Positions 8,920-17,500 of a stretch of 64,000 bases of DNA are shown here, piece by piece; within the stretch, counting starts at the first letter, position 1; each line of letters begins with the position of its first letter. The position numbers were made by a program, and so were the translations under genes. The stretch comes from Nonomuraea dietziae (lineage in GTDB: Bacteria; Actinomycetota; Actinomycetes; Streptosporangiales; Streptosporangiaceae), in assembly GCF_014195505.1 (NCBI RefSeq), contig NZ_JACIBV010000002.1, positions 124,001-188,000 on the forward strand. Reading direction: 5' to 3'. The notes under the pieces are model-generated. The model saw only the letters and a list, made by a program, of their open reading frames with translations. It did not search any database and had not been told where the DNA came from.

Positions 8920-8942
8920 CCCCGCCGGCAACGCCGGCGGGG
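8920..8942 (+). terminator. hairpin terminator between converging genes
   Basis: CCCCGCCGGC (8920-8929), loop AAC, GCCGGCGGGG (8933-8942). An imperfect outer GAAGA/TCTTC pairing extends it. It is the only structure seen in the ~300-base gap between the DHFR-like gene (stop 8753) and the leftward sigma-factor gene (stop 9057), and could serve both. Confidence 0.7.
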
Positions 8943-9056
8943 ACGTGGTCTTCGCGTTGCCGCGTTGGTGTTCAGCTGGTCGGGGTGCTCATGCCGCGGT
9001 GACTTCGGTGACGCCGGCCCGCGCGCTGGACTCGTCGACGATGAGGACCTGTCTGA

Positions 9057-10070
9057 TCACAGCGTCGCGGGCAGGCCCAGCCATGGTTTGTCGGTGGCGT
9101 CGAATCCGGTGAGCTCGGCGACCTTCCCGTCGACGACGTGCAGGACCGCGATGGCAAACAGCCGGTACTCCGGATCGCCGGGGGCGCGGAGGTACAGCAC
9201 GGCGGCAGGCATGCGGTTGACCATCGTGGTGATACAGCGCCAGTCGTCGTAGCCGCACTGGAAGAGCCCACCGGAGACCCAGCCGTCCACCGCGTCCTTG
9301 GCCGTGACGACCAAGGTGCCCGGATCGGGCAGCATCGCGAAGCGCAGGTCGTCGCGCAGCAGGGACATCAGCCCGTCCAGGTCGTTGCGCTCATGGGCGT
9401 CGATGTACGACTTCACCACGCCGCGCTCGTCATCCGACAGCTCGTGTGTGGCGGGGCTCCGCCAGTCGAGGCGGCGGTCGGGCAGCTGCTCGCGCATCGT
9501 CACGCGCGCCCGCTGCAGTGCGCTGGTCACCGATGCGACGGTCAGCTCGAGGGCGTCGGCGGCTTTCGACGTCGGCCAGCCGAGGACGTCGCGCAGGATG
9601 AACGCCGCCCGCTGCCGCGGCGGCAGGTGCTGGACGGCGACGATGAACGCCAGCTCGATCGTCTCCCGCGCCACCACCGATTCCTGCGGGTCCTCGGGGA
9701 GCATCCGGTCGGGGTAGGGCTGCAGGTACAGCACCTCGGAGCCGGGGTCCGGCAGCCCGGACGGTACGGGTGTGCGGTCGTTGCGCTTTACCAGGAAGTC
9801 GAGGCAGGCGTTCGTCGCGATCCGGTACAGCCAGGTCCGCAAAGCCGCGTGGCCCTTGAACGACTCCCGCTTGTTCCACGCTCGCAGGAACGTCTCCTGC
9901 GTCATGTCCTGGGCGTCCTCGTAGTTCGCGAGCATCCGGTAGCAGTGCACCTGCAGCTCACGCCGGTGGCGCTCCGTGAGGAGCGCGAACCGCGCCGGGT
10001 CGCCTGAGCGGACCGCCGCGATGAACGGGGCCTCGTCGGCGCCCAGCGGTCTGCCGTCGGTCATGGTCAT
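9057..10070 (-). CDS. ECF RNA polymerase sigma factor with SnoaL-like C-terminal domain
   Basis: The start at 10070 is chosen because GGAAGG lies 7 bases upstream; the frame is open for 85 more codons but without sigma-like sequence. 337 residues. Sigma region 2 contains DAQDMTQETFLRAW and region 4 contains LPPRQRAAFILRDVLGW followed by SVTSALQRARVTMRE. A SnoaL/NTF2-like tail (about residues 210-337) follows. This is the TIGR02960-type group, in which the tail takes the place of a separate anti-sigma factor; a direct response to a small ligand is inference. A paralogue with the same layout lies at 42509. Confidence 0.92.
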   Translation of the reverse strand: MTMTDGRPLGADEAPFIAAVRSGDPARFALLTERHRRELQVHCYRMLANYEDAQDMTQETFLRAWNKRESFKGHAALRTWLYRIATNACLDFLVKRNDRTPVPSGLPDPGSEVLYLQPYPDRMLPEDPQESVVARETIELAFIVAVQHLPPRQRAAFILRDVLGWPTSKAADALELTVASVTSALQRARVTMREQLPDRRLDWRSPATHELSDDERGVVKSYIDAHERNDLDGLMSLLRDDLRFAMLPDPGTLVVTAKDAVDGWVSGGLFQCGYDDWRCITTMVNRMPAAVLYLRAPGDPEYRLFAIAVLHVVDGKVAELTGFDATDKPWLGLPATL

Positions 10071-10360
10071 CAATCCTTCCACCGGTGCGAGAGGGCTGAC
10101 AGAACTGACGACGTGGCGGAGGATTTCTGATCGGTGAAGCCGCTGACACCGGGCCGCCGCTGGGTCGCCGAACGGACCCTCGGCTGGCTCATGCTCCACC
10201 GCTGGCTGGTCAGCGCCATTCCCAGTACGGGCCACGCCTGCCGTCTGCGACGGTGCAGCCGCGTGGTGTCCATCTCGCTGCGTAAACTGTTGGCTCGTGT
10301 GCCTGTCTGTGATGTCAACGTGCACACTGACGGTTTTTCGTTCGACCGAAGGACTGAGCC

Positions 10361-10660
10361 GTGCCCGACCGACCTGAGATTGTCTGCATCTGCGGCTCTA
10401 CCCGGTTCGTGGACGAGATGCGTGCGGCGAACCGTGATCTGACCTTCGCGGGTGTCATCGTCGTCGCGCCAGGCGAAGCAGACGAGTTGATCACCAACGA
10501 GCAGAAGACCGAGCTGGACTCCCTCCACCTGCGCAAGATCGACCTGGCTGACCGGGTTCTGGTCGTCAACCCCGGCGGGTACATCGGCGAGTCCACGAGC
10601 AGGGAGATCGCATATGCCCACGCCACCGGCAAGCCGATCTCGTTCACCGATCCCGTCTGA
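10361..10660 (+). CDS. small nucleoside-2-deoxyribosyltransferase-like protein
   Basis: 99 residues, GTG start at 10361 (PDRPEIVCICGSTRFVDEM). The CGSTRF start and the late GGYIGESTSREIAYA stretch match short Rossmann-like proteins related to nucleoside 2-deoxyribosyltransferases (DUF4406-like). The conserved STSREI segment corresponds to the nucleotide or sugar contact of that fold. These small proteins are common in actinomycetes and their phages, and their reaction is not established. It is divergent from the sigma factor; in the 290-base gap (10071-10360) I see no other gene or clear operator. It ends 50 bases before the IS5-like remnant. Confidence 0.72.
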   Translation: MPDRPEIVCICGSTRFVDEMRAANRDLTFAGVIVVAPGEADELITNEQKTELDSLHLRKIDLADRVLVVNPGGYIGESTSREIAYAHATGKPISFTDPV

Positions 10661-10710
10661 CCAGTAGACGCTTCGTGGTGCGCGCGGGCAACGAGCCTCG
10701 GTCAGCCTCG

Positions 10711-11604
10711 GAGCGTGTTGCTAGAGGATCTTCGAAGTCGTCGGGCGCAGCCTTGTGCTTGTGTCGCGTGACGTGATCTCTGATGAGGCGTGGGCCGTGC
10801 TCGGGCCTCTGTTTCCCGCTGTGAAGGCTACGGGCCGTCCGCCGGTAGACCGACGCATGGTGGTCGAGGCGACGGCGTGGCGATTTCGCACCGGGGCGCC
10901 GTGGCGTGATCTTCGACCGCTGGTCGAAGGTCGGGGTCTGGGCGCGCGTCCTCGAGCAGGTCCAGGCGATGGCTCACCAGGGCGGCGACGGTGACTGGAT
11001 CGCGTCGATCGACTCCACGATCGTGCGTGTCCACCAGCACGGCACGACCCTGCCCAGGGACACAGGGGGCACGGTCGAACTACAAGAAGTTCGGAGATGA
11101 ACCCGCTGATCACGCGATCGGCCGCTCCCGTGGCGGGTTGACGTCCAAGACGCACCTGGTCGCCGCCGTGCAAGGGGCGGGCGCTGGCGTTGTCCTGACC
11201 GGTGGCAGGTCGTGGAGACGACCATGCTGCCCGACACGCTCGACGAGATCCGCGTGGCTGGCGCGACCGGACGGCCACGTCAGCGCCCGGACCGGCTGCT
11301 GGCGGATAAGTGCTACCCGTCCAGGGCGAACCGGGCGTGGCTGCGCTAGCGCGGCATCGCCACGACGATCCCGGAACGTGACGACCAGATCGCCCACCGC
11401 CGCAACCGACCTGGCCGCCCGATCGACTTCGGTGACGAGCAGCGGCAGCGGTACCGGGGCCGCAACGTCGTCGAGCGCTGCTTCAACAAGCTCAAGCAGT
11501 GGCGCGAGCTCGCGATGCGATCAGACAAGACCGCCCGCAACCACCACTCCGGTCAGTGCCTCGCCGCCACACTCCACTGGGTCCAGACCTTCAGCAACAC
11601 GGCC
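10711..11604 (+). mobile_element. degenerate IS5-family insertion sequence
   Basis: Imperfect terminal inverted repeats are visible: GAGCGTGTTGCTAGAGG at 10711-10727, and at 11588-11604 the reverse complement of GGCCGTGTTGCTGAAGG (13 of 17 positions identical). They enclose about 890 bp holding one transposase gene. No target-site duplication could be recognised. The transposase is broken (see the entry at 10755), so the element cannot move itself. Confidence 0.72.
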
Positions 11605-11607
11605 TAG
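10755..11607 (+). pseudogene. IS5-family transposase, multiply frameshifted
   Basis: The DDE transposase can be read in order only by changing frames. ISDEAWAVLGPLFPAVKATG is followed by FDRWSKVGVWARVL in a second frame. WIASIDSTIVRVHQHG carries the first catalytic Asp. NYKKFGDEPADHAIGRSRGG is in a third frame, then LLADKCYPSRANRAWLR runs up to an in-frame TAG at 11347, and GRNVVERCFNKLKQWRELAM carries the terminal Glu region up to the stop at 11605. At least three frameshifts and one nonsense codon make it dead. The stop codon overlaps the right terminal repeat. Confidence 0.85.
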
Positions 11608-11833
11608 TAGTCGACCAACCACCCGCCGTACCGGAGCCCACCCCCGCCTACCTGCAGGAACGGCGCAGATGGTGGCTGGTGGGGCCAGCCTTACCGACAG
11701 GCCGACAGCGGTGGCAGGACGTGCTCGAAGCCGGGCAGCCTGGCCTGCGCGACGGAGGCGTACAGGTGCTTGTCGAACCGGTGCAGGCGTGATCGGAGTC
11801 GCATGTGTATCTCTTGCCCAGCTTCGTCGACGT

Positions 11834-12892
11834 TTACAGGACGCGTTTGGCTCCCGGCAGGGACCGCACCAGGTAGGCCAGGCCCCAGCACAGCGGCAGG
11901 GCCAGAACCGCGACGACGGCGAACTTGACGATCGCGGCGGCGTGCAGCGCGCTGAAGGCGTAGGACAGGCCCACCAGCACGACGGGGTGGATGAAGTAGA
12001 CGGTGTAGGCCTGGTCGGACAGGAACCTGCCGCGCGGCCCCTGCCGGTTGAGGCGCTCGCGGAAGGTCACCAGCAGGCCGATGGTGATCCCCACCGCGAA
12101 CACCGCCTCCCACGTCGCCGCCGCCAGCTCCGACGGCACGCCCTGGGTCGCGAACCGGACGGGCAGCAGCACCAGCGAGCAGGCCGCCGCCGCCGCGAAG
12201 CCGAGCCTGCCCGCCCTCCTCGACAGCGCGTCGAACCAGCCGTGCCTGAAGGCCAGCGTGCCGAGGACGAACATGCTGACGTACTGGGGCAGGTGCGAGG
12301 GCGTGGGCAGGCCGAGCACCGGCACGTACAGGCCGGTGGGGACGACCAGCCGCCACAGGAAGGTGGAGGCAGCCAGCGCGAGCGTGTACCCGGCGATCGC
12401 CGCGAGCCCCGGCGCGCCCTGGGGCACGGGGCGAGGGGCCCTGCCGTAGCGGCGGACGAGGGCGTAGCCGGCGACGAGGACGAGCAGCACCTCCACGAAC
12501 CACATCGGGCCCGGGTCCCAGGAGGCGAGGTAGAACTGCCAGTACGGCAGGTCCATCTGCCTGTAGATGCCGAAGGTGGCCAGCGGCCGCAGCAGCAGGA
12601 GGAAGACGAGCAGGGGGATGCCGAGCCGTACCAGCCGGTCCCTGAGGAACGGGCGGGCGCCCTTGCGGTCGTGGGAGCCGGGGGTGAAGAAGCCGGACAG
12701 CAGGAAGAACAAGCCCATGAAGAAGGCCTGGTCGAACATGACCAGGACGTCGAGGGCGAGCCCGGAGGGGTCCTGGGCGGGCTCGACGTGGTACCAGACG
12801 GGGATGTTGCCGTAGGTGAGGGCGACGTGGTGCAGGACGACCAGCACGGTGAGGGTCACGCGCAGGTTGTCGACGTAGGCCAGGCGCTTCAT
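11834..12892 (-). CDS. acyltransferase-3 family membrane protein
   Basis: 352 residues with about ten hydrophobic segments. The N-terminus MKRLAYVDNLRVTLTVLVVL HHVA has the family's first helix with its HH pair, followed by FFLLSGFF and the basic loop FLRDRLVRLGIPLLVF. Members transfer acyl groups to sugars, lipids or small molecules at the membrane; the acceptor cannot be told. The start codon overlaps the stop of the upstream TetR-like gene (ATGA at 12889-12892), so the two are translationally coupled. Confidence 0.9.
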   Translation of the reverse strand: MKRLAYVDNLRVTLTVLVVLHHVALTYGNIPVWYHVEPAQDPSGLALDVLVMFDQAFFMGLFFLLSGFFTPGSHDRKGARPFLRDRLVRLGIPLLVFLLLLRPLATFGIYRQMDLPYWQFYLASWDPGPMWFVEVLLVLVAGYALVRRYGRAPRPVPQGAPGLAAIAGYTLALAASTFLWRLVVPTGLYVPVLGLPTPSHLPQYVSMFVLGTLAFRHGWFDALSRRAGRLGFAAAAACSLVLLPVRFATQGVPSELAAATWEAVFAVGITIGLLVTFRERLNRQGPRGRFLSDQAYTVYFIHPVVLVGLSYAFSALHAAAIVKFAVVAVLALPLCWGLAYLVRSLPGAKRVL

Positions 12893-13260
12893 CGCACCGC
12901 CCTGAGGAAGATCTCGACCAGTTCCCTGGCGTGGGCGTCGAGGTCGTGCTCGGGGTAGGCCGCCCAGTAGGCGAACATGTTGTCCACCGCCGAGGAGTGG
13001 GTGATCGCCATGACGCGGGTGTCGAACTGGCGGAACTCGCCGGTGCTCTGGCCGAAGCGGTAGATGCGCTCCAGCGACTCGTAGAGCTCCTCGTTGGCGG
13101 TGATGCCGTAGCGGGGTGAGCCGTCGGGCAGCCGGAGGTTGTGGAAGATCTCCCCCAGCGCCATGAGCTGGACGCGGTGGATATCGTCGACGGCCACGTG
13201 GTCGCCGAAGGCTTTACGGAGTTCGACGATGCGGAGGGCGGGCTCCCGTTGTGTTGGCAT
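12889..13260 (-). CDS. TetR-like ligand-binding domain without its DNA-binding domain
   Basis: From the ATG at 13260 it encodes about 123 residues resembling the C-terminal (ligand/dimerisation) half of a TetR regulator: LMALGEIFHNLRLPD, ELYESLERIYRFGQSTGEF and HARELVEIFLRAV. No TetR helix-turn-helix is found upstream in this or the other frames. The open extension to 13509 is proline/arginine-rich and not TetR-like. TetR proteins are usually about 190-210 residues, so the first ~60-70 are lost. A perfect 22-bp palindrome remains 68 bases upstream. It may be a decayed regulator of the coupled acyltransferase. Confidence 0.65.
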   Translation of the reverse strand: MPTQREPALRIVELRKAFGDHVAVDDIHRVQLMALGEIFHNLRLPDGSPRYGITANEELYESLERIYRFGQSTGEFRQFDTRVMAITHSSAVDNMFAYWAAYPEHDLDAHARELVEIFLRAVR

Positions 13261-13327
13261 GCCTTGAGAATCGCGCGGCGGCGGGGGCGGCGGATCGTCC
13301 GGCCGGAGAGCGGGATGGTGGATTTCG

Positions 13328-13349
13328 GCATCAACCGATCGGTTGATGC
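13328..13349. promoter_or_regulatory. 22-bp perfect palindrome, probable TetR-type operator
   Basis: The core ATCAACCGATCGGTTGAT (13330-13347) extended by GC on both sides gives a perfect 22-bp dyad at 13328-13349. It sits just upstream of the TetR-like/acyltransferase pair. Size, symmetry and position are typical of a TetR autoregulatory operator. The adjacent regulator has lost its DNA-binding domain, so the site may now be unused or bound by a paralogue. Confidence 0.7.
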
Positions 13350-13439
13350 GGGGAGAGCGGCTGGTCCGTGGCGCGGGTCCCAGCGCCGCTGTCCACCTGC
13401 ACATGCTCCAACGCCAGGCTGTCGTGCGTAATGGCTGCG

Positions 13440-13616
13440 CTGCTCGCGACAGAGATCGGCAGACCGCACCCTCCAGCGCTACCTCAAGCCCAGCAAAGAA
13501 GGCACCCACCGTCTCCTCGACGGGCTCGACGCCCAGCGAGGGACCTGGACGCCCAACGCCGACGAAACCATCCCGACATCCGCCTGGAGTAGCCCGCTAC
13601 TCCCGGTGGCGTAGTG
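13440..13616 (+). pseudogene. gene remnant of unknown family
   Basis: In one frame the segment reads LQRYLKPSKEGTHRLLDGLD, then AQRGTWTPNADETIPTSAWS, and ends at the TAG at 13614. It has a protein-like composition but no start codon and no upstream part. I do not recognise the parent protein. The rest of the 13.35-13.76 kb gap shows nothing else. Confidence 0.35.
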
Positions 13617-13763
13617 CGGCCGGTGGTTGATCCCGGTGCGGTAGCGCAGTTGCCTTCCCTGGGGGGACGCCCCTGACCAGCACCCCCACAACAATTGCCG
13701 CTCGTGAGAGCCCGTGCGCCGCGGTCTGGGTGCACGGGCACCGATCATGAGAGGACGGATGTC

Positions 13764-14951
13764 GTGAAGATCAGCCTGGTGACCCGGGCGAGTGCGGCCG
13801 TGCTGAGTGTCGTGGGCATGGTGATGGTGGCTCCCGCCGCTGAGGCGCGCTCCGGCGTGGATGACGCGAAGCTGACGTCGGCTCTGGAGGAGGTCCACCG
13901 GGCCGGCATGCCGGGGGTGCAGGGCGCCGTCCGCGCGGGTGGTCAGGCGTGGCGCGGCGCCTCCGGGGTCGCCGACCTGGCGACCGGCCGCCCCCTCAGG
14001 CCGGACATGCGCCATCGGGTCGGCAGCATCACCAAGACTTTCACCGCCGCCGCGATCATGCAGCAGGTCGAGAAGGGCCGCGTGCGGCTCGACGCGCCGA
14101 TCAGCCGCTACCTGCCGCACGTGGTGCCGGGCGAGCGCGGCGAGAAGATCACGGTCCGGATGCTGCTCAACCACACCAGCGGCATCCCCGACTACCTCCT
14201 GGCGGCCTTCCCGTCCCTGGCGGACATGTCAGCCAAGAGCCTGGACGACAACCGGTTCAGGCGCTTCAGCCCGGCCGAGCTGATCACGATGGGGCTGGCG
14301 CTGCCCGCCCGGAAGCCGGGCAGCCTTCCCGGGGTGTACTCCAACACCAACTACCTCATCCTCGGCCTGCTCCTGGAGAAGGTGACCGGCACCACGGCCA
14401 AGGCCTACATCACCGAGCACGTCATCCGGCGCGCCGGGCTGCGGCACACCACGCTGCCGACCGGGCCCCGCATCAAGGGCCCGCACCCGCGGATGTACGA
14501 GGCGATGCACGGCCGGATCGACCCGCCACGCGACTACAGCGTCTACGACCCGTCGTGGGTGGGTGTGGGGGCGGCGCTGGTGTCGACCGTGGAGGATCTC
14601 AACCGCTTCTACGGCGCGCTGCTCGACGGCCGGATCGTCACCCGGGCGTCGCTGGCGCAGATGCAGCGCACGGTCCCGGTCTCCACCCAGGTCTACGAAG
14701 ACAAGATCGACTACGGGCTGGGGCTGCACAAGGTCACGATCCCGGGCTGCGGCACCTTCTGGGGCCACAACGGCACCATGTGGGGGGCCGGGGCGGTGTC
14801 CCTGACCCGCGCCGACGGCGCCCGCCAGATGTCTTACGCGATCAACCTCGTCAGGTGGAACGCGTTGGACGCGTCGGGCAAGCCGCAGCCCCACCCCATT
14901 GACGAGGCGCTGTCGGCCTTCCAGCAGCAGGCGCTGTGCGCCACCGCCTAG
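13764..14951 (+). CDS. secreted serine hydrolase of the beta-lactamase/DD-peptidase fold
   Basis: The GTG at 13764 gives a Sec signal peptide (hydrophobic stretch to about residue 28, PAAEARS). 395 residues. Ser88-x-x-Lys91 in GSITKTF is the acylation motif. VYSNTNY supplies the Tyr/Asn motif, and WGHNGTMWG corresponds to the KTG-like third box. These are the three signatures of class C beta-lactamase, D-alanyl-D-alanine carboxypeptidase and esterase relatives. Whether it cuts peptidoglycan stems, beta-lactams or esters is not decidable. It is flanked by remnants on both sides. Confidence 0.9.
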   Translation: MKISLVTRASAAVLSVVGMVMVAPAAEARSGVDDAKLTSALEEVHRAGMPGVQGAVRAGGQAWRGASGVADLATGRPLRPDMRHRVGSITKTFTAAAIMQQVEKGRVRLDAPISRYLPHVVPGERGEKITVRMLLNHTSGIPDYLLAAFPSLADMSAKSLDDNRFRRFSPAELITMGLALPARKPGSLPGVYSNTNYLILGLLLEKVTGTTAKAYITEHVIRRAGLRHTTLPTGPRIKGPHPRMYEAMHGRIDPPRDYSVYDPSWVGVGAALVSTVEDLNRFYGALLDGRIVTRASLAQMQRTVPVSTQVYEDKIDYGLGLHKVTIPGCGTFWGHNGTMWGAGAVSLTRADGARQMSYAINLVRWNALDASGKPQPHPIDEALSAFQQQALCATA

Positions 14952-15009
14952 CGGCCGGCTCGACCTGACCGGGCTGTTGCGCCCGATGCAGGCCCAGCGG
15001 TACGGCCCT

Positions 15010-15345
15010 GGCTGAGCACCGTCGTCGACGACAGCACCCGGGCCATTCTCGGCTGGGCGCTGTCTTCGACCCCGCACGCCGGCACCGTGCTGACCGCCCT
15101 GCACATGGCACTGGTCTACGACGTCGGACGCAGCCCGTTGGACGCCGTGCCCACCCAGAAACGCATCGACCGCGGCCTGGAGTTCGCCGCCGCCGTCTAC
15201 GACGCGATGGCCGCCCTGTGCGTCCACATGACCGGCTGCCCGTCCGCCGGGCTCACCGCAAAGGCAAGACCGAAGGCCTGCACTGCGCCCTGCCCGGCTT
15301 CACCTGAAGGGCCACGTGATGCGGCGGGCAAGTCGATTCGGCGCC
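15010..15345 (+). pseudogene. integrase-core (DDE) transposase fragment
   Basis: The frame reads LSTVVDDSTRAILGWALSST, then HAGTVLTALHMALVYDVGRS, QKRIDRGLEFAAAVYDAM and CVHMTGCPSAGL. This follows the rve-type catalytic core (the D-D-S-R-A first Asp segment and the D-R-G-L-E-F second Asp segment) of Mu/IS481-like transposases. Both N- and C-terminal parts are absent, so it is a remnant. No terminal repeats were found around it. Confidence 0.6.
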
Positions 15346-15427
15346 CCTGCGTGGGTCACAGGTCAGGCCGGACGGTGCCGCAACTGACCATCACCCCAGG
15401 TCAGCCATATCCGCCTGGTCGTCGCGG

Positions 15428-15904
15428 TTATTGCGGCAGTCCCACATAGGGACCGAAGCACGTGCTGAAGTCGCGATAGCAGGAGAAGTGTTCGAGGCCT
15501 TCGTTGGGGTTTCCGGTGGTCATCCAGACATTGACCTTGGTGGCCCCGCCGGCGACGTCCGCGTTGACGGGAAGGGTCGCGGGCCCAGATTCGTCGCACC
15601 AGGTGCTGGAACTCTGCCAGTCCAGCCGCCGCCCGGAGTCGGCTATCCGGGTGTCCGCGTACACCCGCCGGCACCCGACTGCCTTGAACGCTCCGGTGAC
15701 ACCGACCGATCGGTTGTACCAGGTGACCGTGCCCTTGTAGTAGCTCGCCCCGACCTGGATCGAAAAGGTGCTGGTGGGGTAGGCGGCGGCGGTGGCGGGC
15801 GCCGCCGCGAAGACCATCCCGGTAACCGAGGCCACCGCGGCCACGACCGCGCCGATCTTCCTCGTGCGGCTCTTCGCCTTCGTTGTGTCCTTCAGCCTCA
15901 CCAT
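15428..15904 (-). CDS. small exported protein, function unknown
   Basis: 158 residues from the ATG at 15904 (GGGAG upstream). A basic N-terminus (VRLKDTTKAKSRTRKI) and a hydrophobic stretch ending in PATAAAYP form a Sec signal peptide. The mature ~115 residues contain four cysteines (CRRVY, TWCDES, HFSCYRD, TCFGPY), enough for two disulfides, and many Ser/Thr/Tyr. I recognise no family. It is divergent from the ArsR-like regulator at 16100. It could be a small secreted enzyme inhibitor or binding protein, but nothing in the sequence shows that. Confidence 0.75.
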   Translation of the reverse strand: MVRLKDTTKAKSRTRKIGAVVAAVASVTGMVFAAAPATAAAYPTSTFSIQVGASYYKGTVTWYNRSVGVTGAFKAVGCRRVYADTRIADSGRRLDWQSSSTWCDESGPATLPVNADVAGGATKVNVWMTTGNPNEGLEHFSCYRDFSTCFGPYVGLPQ

Positions 15905-16099
15905 GACAACCACTCCCAGGTTCCTCGAGTAACGGGTGCGCAAGCCACGTATCACCGTCGTGCGGAGGCGACCGCCTCAGATCGGGCGGTGAACGTTGCC
16001 GCCGTTGTTCGGCGACACCACTCAATCCCGCGTGGACCTTGTGCCGCAAAGCATTCGAGCCAGTTCAAATCCACCGCGACGACTGCTAGCGTCGGGGCG

Positions 16100-17083
16100 G
16101 TGCTCGCGCTGCGTGTAGACGCCGACACGGTGTCCAGGACCCGGTTGTCGCCCTCTCCGGCGTCGGAGTGCATGGCGTGGCTGAAGCTCACCGCCGCGTC
16201 GAGACGGCACCCGGTGTTCGGAGATCCCGGACCACTCGCCCGCGCGTCTCTTGCCCACCCGGACGTCGCCCTGCTCGCCGACCTGTTGCCGCAGAACGGC
16301 GACACCTACACGCCCGACCTGCTCACCCCGCAGCCAGGGACGGACGCACAGCGTCGTGACCTGCTCGACGAGCAGATCGCGCAAATCGAGGCCACAGCGC
16401 AGGACGACCTCGAAACCCAGGTCTTCACCCACACCCGGACCCACTGGAGCAGGCCACTACGGGCCACGACCCGCCGGATCGCGGAGTCGGGGCGGATGCA
16501 GCGACGTCTCGCCAACGGGCTCGCCCTGTTCTGGCGGGATGCCCTCTCCGACTGCTGGCCCGAACTGCGCTCCATCCTGGATCAGGACATCGCCCATCGC
16601 GCGACGGCCATCGCCACCCACGGCGTCGGCCGAGCGATCGGAGCACTCCACCCCGACATCGATTGGGCTGGCGACGCGGTTACCCTCGCCAAGTGGGGGG
16701 ATGGCGAAATCGATGTCACCGGCCGGGACCTGGTCCTCGCCCCCAGCGTGCTCAACTGGCCCCACGTCATCATCCAGGTCGATGTCCCCGGGCAGTTCGT
16801 CCTCTACTACCCCGCCCAGCGAGTCGGAGCCAGCCGGGACCGCAGCTCCAGAGGGATCGCGCCCGTGGTCGGCAACGCCCGAGCAGCCCTGCTGGCGGAC
16901 CTCGAAACCGCCCGGTCGACCGCAGAACTCGCCACCCGGATCGGATACAGCCCGGGCACCGTCTCCTACCACCTCAACGCACTGCACCGCGCACGCCTCG
17001 TCACCAAGGTCAGAGAGGGGCGCTACGTGTTGTACCAGCGGACCGCACAGGCAGCACGTCTGCTGGAAGAACCCCGCGACTAG
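16100..17083 (+). CDS. ArsR-type winged-helix regulator with DUF5937-like N-terminal domain
   Basis: The GTG at 16100 fits the conserved beginning LALRVDADTVSRTRL; upstream sequence is not protein-like. 327 residues. The first ~240 residues are an effector region of the DUF5937 kind (MAWLKLTAASRRHPVFG, RRIAESGRMQRRLANGLALF). The C-terminus is a winged helix (ALLADLETARSTAELATRIG, then YSPGTVSYHLNALHRARLVT and a wing ending GRYVLYQRT). It is divergent from the small exported protein, its most obvious candidate target. No clear palindrome was seen between them. Confidence 0.85.
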   Translation: MLALRVDADTVSRTRLSPSPASECMAWLKLTAASRRHPVFGDPGPLARASLAHPDVALLADLLPQNGDTYTPDLLTPQPGTDAQRRDLLDEQIAQIEATAQDDLETQVFTHTRTHWSRPLRATTRRIAESGRMQRRLANGLALFWRDALSDCWPELRSILDQDIAHRATAIATHGVGRAIGALHPDIDWAGDAVTLAKWGDGEIDVTGRDLVLAPSVLNWPHVIIQVDVPGQFVLYYPAQRVGASRDRSSRGIAPVVGNARAALLADLETARSTAELATRIGYSPGTVSYHLNALHRARLVTKVREGRYVLYQRTAQAARLLEEPRD

Positions 17084-17279
17084 CCGGCCGACCACAGATC
17101 GATGGCGACCAGCCCGATGTTCGCTCGGGAACCCGAACACCTTCACTCGAACTCGAAGTCATCAACCGGCCGTACAGCTCCACCCGGCACCACCGACCAT
17201 TACGACGAGTGAGGGATCTTGCTGAGATTGTGTGTCGCACCGACTGTCATCCGTTGTCGTTCGCCACTGACGTTTCGTG

Positions 17280-17500
17280 TCGCTCAACAACTCCCCCAGC
17301 CTCCCCACAACGACTCGCGCGCGATGGGGCCATCGACGGGTGCACGGGAAGCCTATGCGGCTCGGCTTGCAGGTCAGCGCGGCGACCGTGTGGCACATCC
17401 TGCGTTCCCGCCGTTTCGGCCCGGCGCCCAGGCTTCTCGACACCTGCTGGCGGACCTTCTCACGGTCGCAGCCCGAAGGCCTTCTGGCCTGCGGTGCCGA
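17280..17500 (+). pseudogene. transposase remnant (IS3/IS481-type, region before the catalytic core)
   Basis: The frame reads RWGHRRVHGKPMRLGLQVSA, then TVWHILRSRRFGPAPRLLDT and CWRTFSRSQPEGLLACG. This is the familiar segment leading into the rve catalytic core, where intact proteins continue with the first catalytic Asp. Here it breaks off directly into the CMD gene that follows. It explains the missing 5' end of that gene. Confidence 0.65.

Noticed and set aside
9057..10360. ECF41-type promoter (TGTCACA-N16-CGTC) near the sigma factors
   Set aside because: Looked for by eye in the gaps around 9057-10360 and 42148-42508; no convincing match was found.
10711..11604. Target-site duplication for the IS5-like element
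   Set aside because: The bases flanking the inverted repeats do not match each other, so no duplication can be claimed.
15431..16099. Upstream extension of the ArsR-like regulator frame
   Set aside because: The open frame continues but overlaps the exported protein on the other strand and is not protein-like; the start at 16100 fits the conserved N-terminus.
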